Below are positions 13,201 through 26,500 of a stretch of DNA of 64,000 bases, piece after piece. Each line of letters starts with the position of its first letter. Position 1 is the stretch's first letter. A model generated the notes under the pieces. It had not been told where the DNA came from. It was given only the letters and a program-made list of their open reading frames with translations, and did no database searches. Origin of the DNA: Carallia brachiata. Lineage: Eukaryota; Streptophyta; Magnoliopsida; Malpighiales; Rhizophoraceae. The DNA is taken from positions 171,751-235,750 of the forward strand of contig JADCRB010000017.1 of the NCBI GenBank assembly GCA_021464245.1, given 5' to 3'. The translations under genes and the position numbers were made by a program.

Positions 13201-14934
13201 CGCCACTTTCTCTAGACGCAGGGGACCATTTAAACCCTCTTCTGGAATATCGTCAAAAGCGATAGTTATAGAAGAGTCCTGCAAAACGTGAAAACCAAAT
13301 AGTCAGCAGAACACAAGATAAAGATTATGTGTAACTAGAAATAATAAGACCACCATGTAAGCCCAAATACCACATTTGAAAGCCAGGATTACCTTTAGCC
13401 GGTAAACCACACCTTGGCCAAGAGCAGGAGATCCTAAATCAGCCTTGTTAGGTTTTAAAACAACCACATCATGTGTCCCAAACTGAAAAACGAGATATAA
13501 AAGCACATGTTGAGTTCCCAAACAGGGATGAACAAATAACTAAAAGAAATGGTCATTAATAGCTACAATAACTAAGAGAATTTCCATGTGGAAATTTACA
13601 ATATAAGACTCACGAACTATTTTGCTACTAGCTAGAACTTACTTTATAGAATTTTGAATAGGTAAATATTTAAGGTAATTGCATTTTCCTCAAGTAAAAG
13701 AGAAAAAAAATGTAATTCTAATACTAATCTTAGAAATTGATATTAGATAAGCTAAAAACTAGTAGTCTGATATGTTAGCCAGTTGTGCTCCTCGCAAAAC
13801 AAATTTACATGCCTCTTGCTTTGTTTTTTTGTACCATGCTTATCCAATGAGGGGATGTCAGAACAATAACCATTCTTCCTCCTATGCTGCGCAAACACAA
13901 TTGCAGGCATATTCAAGAAATTGCTAGCGTATGAATTCTTATGGTGTAATAAACTACAGAAGTATTGCACATCCACAGTTCAGAGTAGTAAACCAATGGC
14001 TTCATCATTTATAGTCCCGATACAATAATACTTCATAGTGACCTTTACATAACTTTGTTCAAAAGGACAAAGGAAAATAGTATGTGAAAGGGAATAAAAA
14101 GAAATAAAAACAGTAAATAGAAAGTTCTCTTGGACAGTTCACCTTGTGTGCAGGAAGAACATCTCCTTTGTTAGATTGGAACTCAAGAAGAGTTTTTCCC
14201 ATTAGTCCTGTCTATCCCCACAACAGAAAACAACAAATAAAATGTCATAAGATTTTTATTTTTCCGTTTGAGATATTAATCCAAAGACCGGTAGGGCGAG
14301 GCTCCAACACCGTGGAGAAAAGATGTTTACTCCAACTTGCATTCTACTTTTTTTTTTTTTTTAAACAAAGTTAGAGCAGATTCAACTATGAACAGACAAA
14401 GAGTATATGCGTTTTCTGGAATTCTGTTCTTCTTTTTTTTCTTTTTTTTTTGTCAAGGAACCCAATTATTAAAACTTAAATAAAAGATAAAGAAGGGTGA
14501 TAGATAGCTACCTGAGCATCAACGCATTTCAAATTGAGAATGGTAGAGCCCCTCTTTTGAGCAGAATCCAAGTTTCTGGAGGCCCCTGAGCTCATAGATG
14601 CTGTTATCTCAGCTTCCTATCATTAGAAAAATAACATTGACATTGAAAATTATCAAGGAATCAAAAATCAAGAATCCAAAACAAGATCGACCCAATTCAA
14701 AACACCAAAAGAAAATGTCAAAAATAGTTTCTTTTTTCTAAAAGAAAACTCATTGGTCAATGAATAGAAATTCGAATTGTTAAAATTTGGGCAAAAGCAA
14801 AAGAAATAATAATATGAGAGAGAGAGAGAAAGAGAGACCTTTTCGAGATCAATCAAAGGGGACATAATGGAGACGAATTGCTGAAGAGAGAGAGTGGAGG
14901 GTTTCTTCTTATTCTCCATCTTCTTTCCCTCCAT
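7234..14934 (-). CDS. SMUBP-2/IGHMBP2-family SF1 helicase, 15 exons
   Basis: Exons (minus): 14934-14839, 14616-14512, 14211-14143, 13482-13393, 13278-13195, 12783-12619, 12079-11892, 10644-10574 (or 10578), 10227-10174, 8992-8735, 8618-8412, 8309-8206, 7953-7809, 7646-7512, 7410-7234. The product is about 647 aa, close to the Arabidopsis AT2G03270 product (639 aa from memory). Visible helicase motifs: GPPGTGKT (221-228, Walker A), DEAA (376-379, Walker B), GDHLQLPP (400-407), QYRMHE (442-447), TVDGFQGRE (565-573) and [12 protein letters not shown] (597-608). The family unwinds RNA or DNA 5' to 3' with ATP; the plant role is little known. It lacks the R3H and zinc-finger tail of animal IGHMBP2. 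All junctions close in phase except exon 8 to 9, where the canonical GT donor leaves the frame off by two bases; a GC donor at 10577 would keep it open, dropping two residues found in Arabidopsis. The start ATG is the first in frame, after a GCC-rich leader. Confidence 0.9.
9335..9500 (+). mobile_element. Au-like SINE in helicase intron 9
   Basis: The stretch has a weak B-box-like phrase (ggtcataagttcaagctgc, about 9391-9409), then 'gtacggttgcataaatctga' and cccttccctaaattcc, and ends near cttccacactgg. This order resembles the 3' part of the angiosperm Au SINE (gtaaggctgcgtac, gaccctcccc). It lies antisense to the helicase gene, next to a C-rich tract at 9278-9300. The assignment is from remembered consensus and is tentative. 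Confidence 0.4.
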
Positions 14935-15089
14935 CGCCGCTGATGCCGCCGCCGCCGATGCTAATTTCTCTGTGGGTAGCGGCTTGGCTGAGGACTGACT
15001 GAGGAGGCCGCTCTCCCAGTCTCTGCTTACGATTTATTATCTTACTACTCACTACTCTCTCTATGTATATATATATATATATATATATA

Positions 15090-15575
15090 ATTTGTAGATT
15101 TTTTTTAATTTAAATTCTAAATTTTTTTTAAAATTTTATTTCAGTTCTAAACTTTTAATTTTACTCCAAATCAGTTCTTCCGTTAGTCAAACCGTTAAAA
15201 ATTACTGTTAACTAACAAAAATTTTTAAAAATATGTAAAATACACTATTTTAATTCACCAGTTAAAAGAAATATGTTGTGTAATCTTGAAAAAAATAAAA
15301 TAAAAATAAAAAAATTCAAAATCTTAACTTACATGTTATTATTTGAGAGTAAAATACAAGCATTTAATATAACAAAAAAAATTTAAATAATACATTTTAC
15401 CTTTTTAAAAAAAATTTCGTTAGTTAATAGTAATTTTTAACAGTTTGATTAATGGAAGGACTTATTTGGAGTAAAATTAAAAAATTTAGGACTGAAATGA
15501 AATCTCAAAAAAATTTAAAACTTAAATGAAAAATATTTAAAAATTTATGACTAAATAAATGCATATCATATCCCT
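15090..15575. mobile_element. Foldback (MITE-like) element, family A copy 1
   Basis: The left arm (about 15100-15235: ttctaaa, ttttattt, agttctaaac, tccaaatcagttcttccgtt) is mirrored by the right arm (about 15405-15570: aatggaaggacttatttgga, aaaatttaggactgaaatga). A loop of about 170 bp separates them. The right end reads atatcatatccc; the left end runs into a (TA)n microsatellite at 15064-15090. Copies with the same wording lie at 32051-32542 and about 55500-55740. No coding capacity is seen. Confidence 0.65.
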
Positions 15576-16950
15576 ACTCTATAATCCGCACGCTGAGCGA
15601 AATTATAAAATTTGTTCTCAAACTGCGTTGTATTCTCATTATTAAGATTTTTGGACTCAAACACTATTTTTTTTTTATAATAAATATAATGAAATTAGTT
15701 GAGCTCTTCAAAAAATATCAAGAAATATATTTATTATAATCGCATAACAAATTAAATGTACCAAAAAAGTGGTTGATTAACAATTTATCAGGCCAGGTGA
15801 ATAGTTATTTATGTATAACAAAAATTCCTAAGGTTTCAGAGAGTGCCTCTACGGTATTCCTCAAGTGTAGGAGCTCCAATCTTTCATAAGGCCTCCTATC
15901 TGATAATGTTGCAAGCTGTATCCCACTATAAATAAGTCACATGATAAAACTTTGATTCAATCTTAAAAATCAATTGGAGCTGCCATTCAAAAGATTGAAA
16001 CTCTCTAGATTCAATGGTGTGGGCATCATTGATTTGTCTAAAAGGAAAAATTATGTAAAATTAAAAACATTACATTTAATTAGTTTGTAGAGATAAAAGA
16101 ACGTATTTTTAAACTATACAAAGATGACCCATAAGATAACATAAATCAAGTTTTAGAGAGAGAGAGGAAGGGTATTATGATTACCAAATAATACGATCAA
16201 GTTGATCATTTGATATTCAACAAAATTATATATATATATATATATATGCATCTTTATATTAAGCCAATCTTTAAAATATTTCTAATTTTCATTGACAATA
16301 AAATCAATAACTATTTACAAATTACTTACACAAATACCTTATTTTTTTTTCATAGTCATACGGTTAAACGCCACGGCACGAAAAGCTTGCAAGAGTCTTC
16401 TCAGAGCTCTAACTTCCGATCACTGAAAAGAAAAAATATAATAATAATAATAATAATAAATAAACCATGCCATACTTTTTTTTGGGTGAAACAGAAAAAA
16501 GAGGTCCAATACCTGCACTGATTTTGCAATACCGGACTTAGGGGGAAGTACAGTGGCGCTCTTGAGTGGCTTTATAATGTTTCTGTGAATATGGCTTTAT
16601 AGTGTTTCCGCTAGTATTAAGACTCGTGTTTGTTAAATTTGTTGATATTAACTTTGATAAAAAATTGCATTAAAACTTGCTCGTCACACAAGTTATTATA
16701 TTTACTACTCTAAAAATACATGAATAATCGCTACCACAAATTGAGTAAATACCTGATATATTATAAGTGAGTAAATTGAATGTCTAACTATAATTATAAC
16801 TATAGATAATGAGAGAATCTTTTAAAAAATAATATATATTAATATTCATAAAATTTAAATTCTAATATTAATTTTAATATATAATTTTTTAAATTTACCA
16901 TTCTTTTGAGTATGAATTTTTTTATCACTTAGAGTCAAGAATCATAATTA
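15576..16950. other. AT-rich gene-free DNA
   Basis: No exon is supported. There are (AT)n at about 16227-16247 and (AAT)n at about 16438-16460. The open frame across 16210-16521 is low-complexity and not gene-like. Confidence 0.5.
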
Positions 16951-17462
16951 TAATTAATTTAAGGGTTGATTTTAAAAAAAAACACCACCTTTACATTTTT
17001 TAACAAATTTAACACAATTTTTAAAAATTAACAAATCTAGTACATTTTAATTATTTTTTAACAAATCTAACACAACTTTTAAAAATTAACAAATCTAATA
17101 CAGTTCAATTATTTTCTAACAAATCTAGCACACTATCAGCTAAAAATAACTGAATTTCTCAGTTTACACATATACACATATGACATTTAAAGGTTTTAAA
17201 CTGTGTTAGATATAAATATAGACGTGTTATATCTGTATATTAAGGGATTCAGTTACTTTTAACTGATTATTTTTAATTAACAGTGTGCTAAATTTATTAG
17301 AAAATAATTAAAACTGTACTATATTTATTAATTGTTAAAAGTTGTGCTAGATTTGTTAAAAAATAATTAAACTATACTTGATTTGTTAATTTTTAAAAGT
17401 TGTGTTAAATTTGTTTAAAAACGCAAAAATATGTTATCTTTTGAAATTAACCCTTAATTTAA
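16951..17462. mobile_element. Large inverted-repeat element with tandem units in the arms
   Basis: The terminal inverted repeats are ttaatttaagggttgattt (left) and aaattaacccttaatttaaa (right). The arms, about 190 bp each (16965-17155 and 17265-17455), can pair around a loop of about 110 bp. Inside each arm a unit of about 63 bp, built from taacaaatctaacacaactt and aattatttt, is repeated two to three times. No coding capacity; probably a non-autonomous DNA element. Confidence 0.65.
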
Positions 17463-18727
17463 ACATATTACCAAAATTAACTCACACTACTACAAAGAAA
17501 GATATGTGCAAATAATAATATAAAACACTAAAAAACATTAATGTGCAAATAGATATATCAATACAGTCAGTTAGACTGCGACCTTTGGTTGATGTTGAAC
17601 TTATGGTATTATTCATTCAAGACTTTAGTTGGGTTTGAGTTCTATTATTTTTCTTCTTTTTAGCTTCATCTGCACACACACAAAAAAAAAAAAAAAGAAT
17701 TTAAATTGGTTCTTTTTTCGTTGACATAATCAAATACTTGCCGACATATATGTGCACGGGAATAAAATCACAGGAATAATTTTACCGTATCTCTAATACA
17801 ATATTCCTAAACTATGAGATCAGATTAAGGTTTTGGAATTAACAAATGAATTCAATGCATAATATCTCCCTAGCTAAGAATTAACGAATAAATTCACTAA
17901 GAATAATTTATAAAATATCTCTAAAAGCAAAAATAAGGTGTTGTAATTTAAAAAAAGGGAAAAAAAAGGAAGATACATAAGGCTTAATAATGAATAATAT
18001 ATGAAGAATTATGAACATGTTAAACACAGAAATAAAAGGCAATGAAATTAAGATTAATAAGAATTATAGGAGAGCTTAATTATTACCTTAATACTCCATT
18101 CAGAAGAAGAAATATGGTAAAATATTTAAGAACATTCTCCATTGTCATCTTTAATATTTACTTGCATTTTTTTCAGCTTAGGTGATATTAATTTACTTTA
18201 GTCACCATTAGAACTATCGAAGCATCACCAACCTTTGACCTCTAACTTTCCAAACTACATGAACCAAACGCCCGACTGTCCAAGGGAAGGAAGGAAGGTA
18301 ATTAACTTTAGTCAGCCATTAATCTGCAAAAAAAAAGAAGATATAATTAAAATATCGTTGGACAGCAAAAAAAAATCAACCATGGCATATTGGCATGAGA
18401 AATAGAGAATTGAGAAATTTAGTTAAGAAAAAACAAATAAAAATAAATGCAAATAGGGGATAACTGTACTTTTATAATGTGAAAAAAAATAGTATATGTA
18501 TATGGGAATTCTCAAGTTTATTAGAATTAAAATTCTTATTTTAATAAAGTACTAAAAAAGACTATAATTATTGAAATCCAAATTCTATTATAATACTATA
18601 TGAAAGACTACAATTATCAAGAATTTATTAAATTTAAAAATTCAAAAATTTAGAATTTAAGATTTTAAAAATTCAAACACTAGAGAGTGCCACTTAAATA
18701 TGTGAATATTTTTTAATCTTCTGTTAT

Positions 18728-18768
<41 letters not shown>

Positions 18769-18915
18769 CAACATTACTTAAAAGCGCCTGCGTTTTGGTC
18801 TTAAGATTTTTTTTTATTCTTTTTCGTTTTTGGTGAGGTTTTAACTTTTAAATTTTATTATTATTAGTCTAACAAAATAAAATTCGTAGGTTTTTTGACT
18901 TTTTAGAACCCCAGA
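17463..18915. other. AT-rich gene-free DNA
   Basis: I see no exon. A-runs and AT-rich text dominate. Confidence 0.5.
18733..18764. repeat. (TA)n microsatellite
   Basis: About 16 uninterrupted TA units, the longest dinucleotide run in the window. Shorter AT runs lie at 15064-15090 and 16227-16247, and an ATT run at 12850-12880 in a helicase intron. Confidence 0.9.
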
Positions 18916-19280
18916 ATTTAAAGTGTGTTTGGTTGGTGGGATTTATTAGAGAAAAAATTGAAAGGGGATGGATAAAATTATTTTGAATTTGGATTGAAAG
19001 AAAGGAAGAAACAAATTATAATGAGAAGAGAAATAAATTCTTTAAGTCCCACAAATTCTTACGTTATCATAATTCTCTAAAATTAGTTTAAATTTTAAAA
19101 TTACTAAAAGATCTTTGTAGAAGAATATTGGGAAATTCAATAAAAAAATGTTTATGAGTAAAATGGTTATTTAGTATACATAATTTTTATTTCTTTCTAC
19201 TTTCTGATTATATCTAAATAATAAATTTACTTTCTTTCAATTTTTTTCTCACCTTATTCTTACATATCCAAACACTAAAT
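18916..19280. mobile_element. MITE-like element with TTTGG terminal inverted repeats
   Basis: The left end aaagtgtgtttggttgg is mirrored by the right end catatccaaacactaaat. Inner text is also partly complementary (gaaaaaattgaaagg against ctttcaatttttttctc). The length of about 365 bp, AT-richness and lack of coding text suit a non-autonomous DNA transposon. The two ends are only moderately alike. Confidence 0.5.
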
Positions 19281-20583
19281 TTTTTTTTTTAACTCTTCCT
19301 CACTACTTTTTTGTTTATAACTTTCTTTCCCTTCTCACTTTTAAATCCCAACACAGCATTAAGTGTGGTTTTTTTGTTAATAAAGAGTTTTTCTTTCTTA
19401 GCAAGAGCTCACAATTTTCAATAAAAAAAGCACCTTTATTACGGTACCGGCATGTTCCATACACGAATGGAAAATCTAATTGTTTTTTATTAAATATGGT
19501 CAAAAAAATTTTTGTTTTTTATTAAAAAAATGAGAAATTAAGAGCCACACCCTACATGCTCGACTAGAAAATTTTTTTTGAACGCACTATAAAATAAATT
19601 AAACTATTATACTAAACTGGTAGAGAAACATATTTGCTGGTGTACAGTAAAAATCACTAGCCAATTCCATAAATCTGATTATTTAGCACAATTGGACATA
19701 ACGATATACTTTTCAATTTTATGCTTTTTATTAAATAAAAAAAAAAAAAACCCTCAGGGTTAAAATTTTCCAGCACAAATACAACGAGCTTCATCTTATC
19801 AAGTATAGTCATGTAAACATGGATTAAAAGTTCATCCATAAAATAATAAAAAAAGAATCGTTTAATATGTTATAAATAAAAATGGTTGATCCACTAGTCT
19901 TCATTTGGACGTAACACGAAATTTTCGCCAGCAATCAATTGGATTAATCGGGTCAACAGAAAATTATCATCCTTTGTCATAAAAAGTCAAGCTTACAAAG
20001 ATGTTAGCAAGAAAGCTTGAACTGGGTGAATGCAATTTGACTTGAACAGTAATTCTGTAACAGCATTCCTCAGTTCACAGAAAATTTCAGAATCCTGCAA
20101 CTGCAAGGACTTCAACATAAATAGTTCCAACACACATGTCAACACTTACTGGCGTCAAATACAAGGAGTTCTGCTTCTTATCTTAGAAACACAAATGTAC
20201 AACTGACATCAAAATAGATGCAGACCAAAGATTCCAAATTTCTGTTGCTTTTCTCTGAAATTCATCGACAAGATACAATTTAGCTTTAAGTAAAATGAAA
20301 ATGGGTATCTCGCATTATAACGTGTAAAAATTTCCTTTCCTTCGAAAAGAATATTAATGGAGGAACTTTGTATTCTTTGTTTATCTGTACGTGGTAAGAA
20401 ATGTTCAGCATATCATTCAGAGAAGTTGGCTTTGGGGCAGTATATCAACAGCTTGGGCGTCTGAGAGCAGGTTACGAAGCACATGCAAGCAACGCAAACA
20501 AGCATTCTAGAATCTGCTTCTTTTCACTTCGGAAGCCCATCAGCTGCAGCAAACTATGCACACTAAGCTACATTTGTACATCT
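19281..20583. other. Gene-free DNA and probable 3' UTR of the ExAD gene
   Basis: The part next to 20584 is less AT-rich (about 20000-20583) and is probably the transcribed 3' UTR of the minus-strand glycosyltransferase gene. The remainder is AT-rich without exon signals. Confidence 0.45.
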
Positions 20584-23500
20584 TCATTTGGTTCTCACTA
20601 AACATTCCTGTGGCAGCCCGTAGTCTTTCTTTAAATGATGAAGTTGTACCCTCCAAGGATCATTATGCAACTTGTAATGCAGGACCTTGATAAGACAGGA
20701 ACAACATATATGTCACTGAACTAGTGCAGTACATACTCGTGTGTGCACAAATAAACATAAAACTGGTATCACATCCTTGAAGGGTCATCTTCAACTTTCC
20801 TTTTTCGGTCTAGGATCATCTTCAACATTGAAACTGAGATCAACACAAACTACTTCAACCCCGCAGGTTGGCATAGTTGTCAAGTTGCTTAGAAGAATTT
20901 CAAAATAATGCCTAATGGAGCTTCCAAACTGGACTGCTATCTTATAGCATATTAAATTTCAGACTTAAACAGAAGAAAACCTCAGTCATTTATGCCCTAA
21001 CTTCAAATTTTCTTGTCATAAAACAGCACATATTTTTTGAACTGGGATATATAAGACTCTAAGGCCTGAGCCATAGTCCTTTCAGTGATAATACGAAATT
21101 TCATTTTTGTAATTAAATGACTGGCCCATAAATTATCTGACCAGTTTTATCAGATGGAGATTTCCTTAGAAGGTACCAAGTAGCATCCCACTTTCATGCT
21201 TATAGAGCAAAACAATGCATCGTTCTTGTACAACTCAATCCTTGAAAGTTTGTATGATTGCCATATTATGTAGTAGACTACATTGCCAAGAAACTAATCC
21301 ACCCAAAAGCTTAAGCTATTGGGATGTCCATAACATGGATCATATATTAAACTTTAACACACCCCCTCCTGTGGGCTCACGCGAAAGCCTGTTGGGCTGA
21401 CCATATCTATAGAAATTCATAATGAAATGTGGGGCAGCGAGATTTGAACTCATGATCTCCTAATCTAGCGGAATGAATTCTTGACATGGTATCAGAGCCT
21501 TCACGACCAAGAGATCTATCAATTGTGAACTTTTGGAACCCAAGAGATCGTTGTTTGTTCGCGTTTCCAGCCTAAGTGAGCTAAACTTTCACATGAGAGG
21601 GTGTGTTGGGAGTTTAAATATATGATCCAACCTGAGGCCTCACCTAACAGCTTAAGCTTTTAGGTTGAATGGTTTCTTGACATACATCAGACGATATCAT
21701 TAATCAAAGACAAATACAAAGGCATTAACCACTAGACAAAGTCGCTAAAAGGTTTTCTTGGCTATTATCCCTACAACTAGTACCAGCATCATAATCGAGG
21801 TTATAATGTCATTGGTTAGCTTTTAGGGCAGCCTAAGAGCAAGTAGGCAATTCAAGTATTGGGCAACATGGTAACAAGTGGAAACGAACATAAATGTGAG
21901 AAAGGCTGACCCTCATTGGACAGTTCAGAGGGGCAAAATAAATTGAAGAATACAATGAAGATAAAAGCTTTTAATTTAATTAACATGACTCGCAATGGCT
22001 TCATATCAAGCAAATATTTTGTATACCTGAACAAATGTAGTGAAGACATCATCTCCTGTCAGCTGTAAGAATTCAACTGCCAAATCTTCTACACGGCCGA
22101 AAGCAGATCTCTGTCTTTCAGCTTCAAGCAAAATAGAATCACGATACAAGAACCTTGACCAGATCTTTTGCACATTTTCCAATTTGAATTCTATATCTGT
22201 CTTGTTAAAGCCCTGAAGGATGTAAGCCCAACAAGCAGTCAAAATCTTAATTTCAGAGTACCTGCTCTATACAGATCTAAATTTCTGTCTACAGAGAACA
22301 GGAATTACCCGAAGAATATTTATCAAATTTGGAATTTCATCTTCTGAAATTCTTACGGCAAAGCTCTCATAGTTAAGAACATTCTCGTATGGCAGAAAAA
22401 TCCCATCCTAATAAGGTAGAAAACAAAAATAAGAAAGAATAGAGAGAAAAAATTATGAAGGATAAGGTAAAAAGAAGAGGAAAGGACGCAATATGCTGCA
22501 GGCTAGGTTTCCATTTGTATTCCACAAAAAAGAAATTCAAATAATGTCATCACAAACATATTATTAAAACTTCATCTTCACTCACTACATCATTCTCCAA
22601 AATTTGGAGAATTATAGTCCCAATTAGAATTCTGCATCATTGTCAGATGGCAAGAAATACGCTAAATATATTACTAGGCCATAACCAGTGTTATTCCTTA
22701 TAACATGAAAAATATCTTGATTATATTTAACAGCCTCTTCAAAATGAGCAGTTTTGGATTAGGATGGCCCCTCCCAATGACTCATATAAACGGGAGGCAA
22801 ATGCTTACTGCTAACCAAAAATTTCAAGCACTCATGTGCTTCCTTTGGCCATGATTAGGCAAGCAGTCTACAGCCTTTGCTCACCTTAAGTACCAGGTCA
22901 TTAATATTCTCATCCTGTCCAAGACTATGGTACCTGAATGACCACAGGAATGCAACCTTGCAAAATGCTATCTTCCATACGACCACTCCAACCATCTCCA
23001 GGCAATGCCCCGCAAAAAACTGAGTTAGCTAAGTCTTCATGATAGTTCTTAGAACGCAATGGAGTCACCATCACATCTTCTGCATGTTGTCTCCCAAGCT
23101 TTCCATTCTTGTCGGGGCTTGATCCGAATTCTGCTGCCAGTTTCTGCCTGATGCCCATGCTATACCTGCACAACCAGATTTTTTTTACATACACAGCAAA
23201 CTTTTTTTTTTTTTTTTGAGAAAACATACACAGCAAACTTTAATATAACTGAAATGCATAAGGCAGCTGTCTGTATCTGGAAGGACCAAACAGCAGAACA
23301 GACACTTGCTTGGATCACTCAACCTGTTTAATGATCAAATATGAGATAATCTTGTAAAGCTAACCGTATACGCCACAGAAAGCTGTTGGACTATATTGTA
23401 GATGATGAGCACCATTAACTATTTCAAAGTGACTTAACTTGCAAGCAAGCCTTTGTCCCACGCATGTGTATGTCATTCCCATACATACACATGCATGGAT

Positions 23501-26500
23501 ACACATCCCCATACACACACCCTTATACTCAATGTGTGTGTGTGTGTGTACAAACGTAGAGAGGGAAGACAGAGGGGAGGGAGAGAACTTAGGGTGCATT
23601 TGGTAACCCATGTTCCCTTAGGAATCTATCTATCCACAATTCCATGTGTCAATTCAAATTAATCCCACAAGCTATTTGGTTTACTTACAAATCTTCTGGT
23701 CTTCCATTCTGGTACGCTGGTCCAAGATTTCCGTTGAAGTAAAATAATATCTTCCGTTTCTCAAGAGGCCTGACCAAGGATGACTTAATTTTTTAACAAC
23801 CAAAAAGGATGAGCAATTAATTGGAGAATTATGCACTGAAAAGTGTGCAATGATACCTAGCCCAAAGTTTGCTTCTCCAGGCATTCACATCAGGACGTTT
23901 CCATGCAGGAAGTACAAGATCTTTATCAGGATCAAAGCATGGATGCTGGCCTCTTCTAACAGAAGAAATCTTATCCCAGTTGTCAGCCCAATAGGCTGTT
24001 GTCGAGTGATTGTGCTTTGAATTTGTATTACCCCAGTGAACCAACATCATGCTATTCCATATCTCCTTGGGGGCATAACAAGCACCTTCATCCCATGAAA
24101 AAAACTGCCTTCAGATATAAAGTTCACACAATTAGCATGCACACTGAAATATTAGTGATACTAAGAAAAGAAACTCAGGGATTGCTTCTGTCAGTTTCTT
24201 CACAAGCGCTAAATTAAAATTCACAGCTATTTCATACCCAAATATGATCTCTTCCTGATGAGCGATTCCAATAAGGATAGTACTCAGCAATGTGGTCATA
24301 TGCCTTCCTGTAATACTCCAAAGTTAGAGAGCTCCTCAAGCCCATGTATTCCTGCAGTACAGTGTAACAAGGATGCAACAATGCAGATTACTCGCACACT
24401 TGACAAAAGAAACAGGAACAGGAAAAATATTACCATTACGTTCTGAACAAAAGGTCCCAAACTGAGATGTTTCTGAGGGACTTCTTATCAATTATCAGTG
24501 CAAATATTTGTACGAATTTACATCCATTTAGTTTATCACAGCTACAGATAAGCAAAGTTACAACTATGGGCATAGCTTAGTTCTCACTAACTATATAATT
24601 ATAACTTACTGGACGGACATGACCTGAAATTAGCCTACTGGTCTCACATTGACCCAGATTGTTTATCAATGAACGGATTGACTTGCATTCACAAATCAAT
24701 GTCCCATCACCGAGTCTTCCTCTTGCCCTTCAATGTCATATGTTTTTTATTTTGCTAAAAAACCGGTCGTGGAAATGAAACGATGAAATAACAGGATACG
24801 AAGTTTCAAAACCAATTCACGTATATGAGTCTTCAAATTTATGACTAAGCAGAATAATTGCATCTTCAATCGGTCAATCCTTCTTTTCTTCTTCTGACCC
24901 CCCTCTATGTCATTCAATTCTTCCTTCTCACTATATCAAAGTTCAAACACCACTCAAGGCATACGGGTCATCATATCCAATTGTACCAAATTGTTGGTTC
25001 ATTAGTTCTCTTACAATGGACTTTCATTTGTCTATTCATGATTACTTTCTACACCACAGAAAACAATGAGAATCCAACCCCCTTCTTAGCAATAATTGCC
25101 TCTGGGTAGCATTTAAGTTGTATTCTATTGTGATAATACAGCACACAATACTTTTATTTTAATAATATGGATTAAGGCTTTATTCTTGTTGTTGGAGTGA
25201 GTGAAACACTCCTGTCAGATGGGAAAACAAGCACAATACAAACAGCTTCTATTTTCACTTTCTATACAGAAAATTTTCAGCAATAAAAAAACAAGGTATT
25301 TGATTCTGATCTAGAAATTTGGGTAACGTATGAGAAGTAGCAAGACTAAAGAACTTCGCCATATTTGCAAAATCTAAGATATGCAAGCACAATTGGAAAG
25401 GAGCAATGTGATACTAACGAACAGGGCTAAGACGTGTACAGGTATTATGTGAACATAGTAAAAATTACCAGCATGAATTATTTCATAAATACACTTTGAA
25501 AGAATGCTGGAATCAGCATCTGAAAACTCAAAAGGCATTGATTAAATTCATCTATTGGACCGTTATTAAAACAAAGAACAAAAGGGCATGGTTCCATTAT
25601 CTCACATTATTGAACACAAAATAAAAAAATAATTACATTCCCAGAACATATGAAAGTTCTCCCAGAACATATGAAACTTCTAGCCCTAATACCCCCAAAT
25701 ATATATATATGTAAAGTTCTAGAAAGTCTACCTGCATAGTCAAGTGGGGGGCATCACCTGCACGTGTTATGATGCATGAATCAAGAACAGGAACAAAGAA
25801 AAAGTCAGCTTCTTCACCATTTAAGGTTCGATGTGCACTGGCTAAAATACTTTCATAGAATGCCATCTGCAAGTATGTTAACAGAAAGAACACTCAAAGG
25901 CATGTTTCTGCAATAAGAGCACTTTTTGTCTATATTTTGGCTCAAACAGTACCTGGGAACCATATAACTGATCTGTCCAGATCGTTGCATTTCTGTCATC
26001 ATAGATTCTGTTGACACATTCAAACTTAAAATGTCGTCCCTACATTACCCATTATGTGGCAAACATAAGAAGCATGCTAGAAATGTATATCAGAAAGCAA
26101 AGGCATCAACATTCTCACCTCGAGCAGCAAACTGTTGAATTCAGGGGGCAAATCATATACATAGATAAGTGGCCTTTTCTTCTTTGCCACAGCATTGAAG
26201 TTGACCAGCCTCCCTGTAATATTTGAATTATCCGGAATGTAAAGTTGGGCAGGTCGAAGCCACTGAGGCCACTCTCCTACTGATGATAGAACAGACGGGA
26301 TACTGCAGTCTGTTCCATACCAGCCATTGTCACACTGAAAGTAGAAATTGGATATGATATAAATGATAGGATGCAAGAACAGCGAGAACATAACAACGTT
26401 TCAAATTCTTCATGATGATATCTAATCTTACACAAAAATGTAAAGGGGGCAAAAAATTTGATGAAATCCCTGTACCCTGAATTATTAATTTAGAGTGATG

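Noticed and set aside
13800..14110. Possible extra helicase exon in intron 3
   Set aside because: Exon 3 (ending 14143) and exon 4 (starting 13482) join in phase without it, and nothing in it resembles the family.
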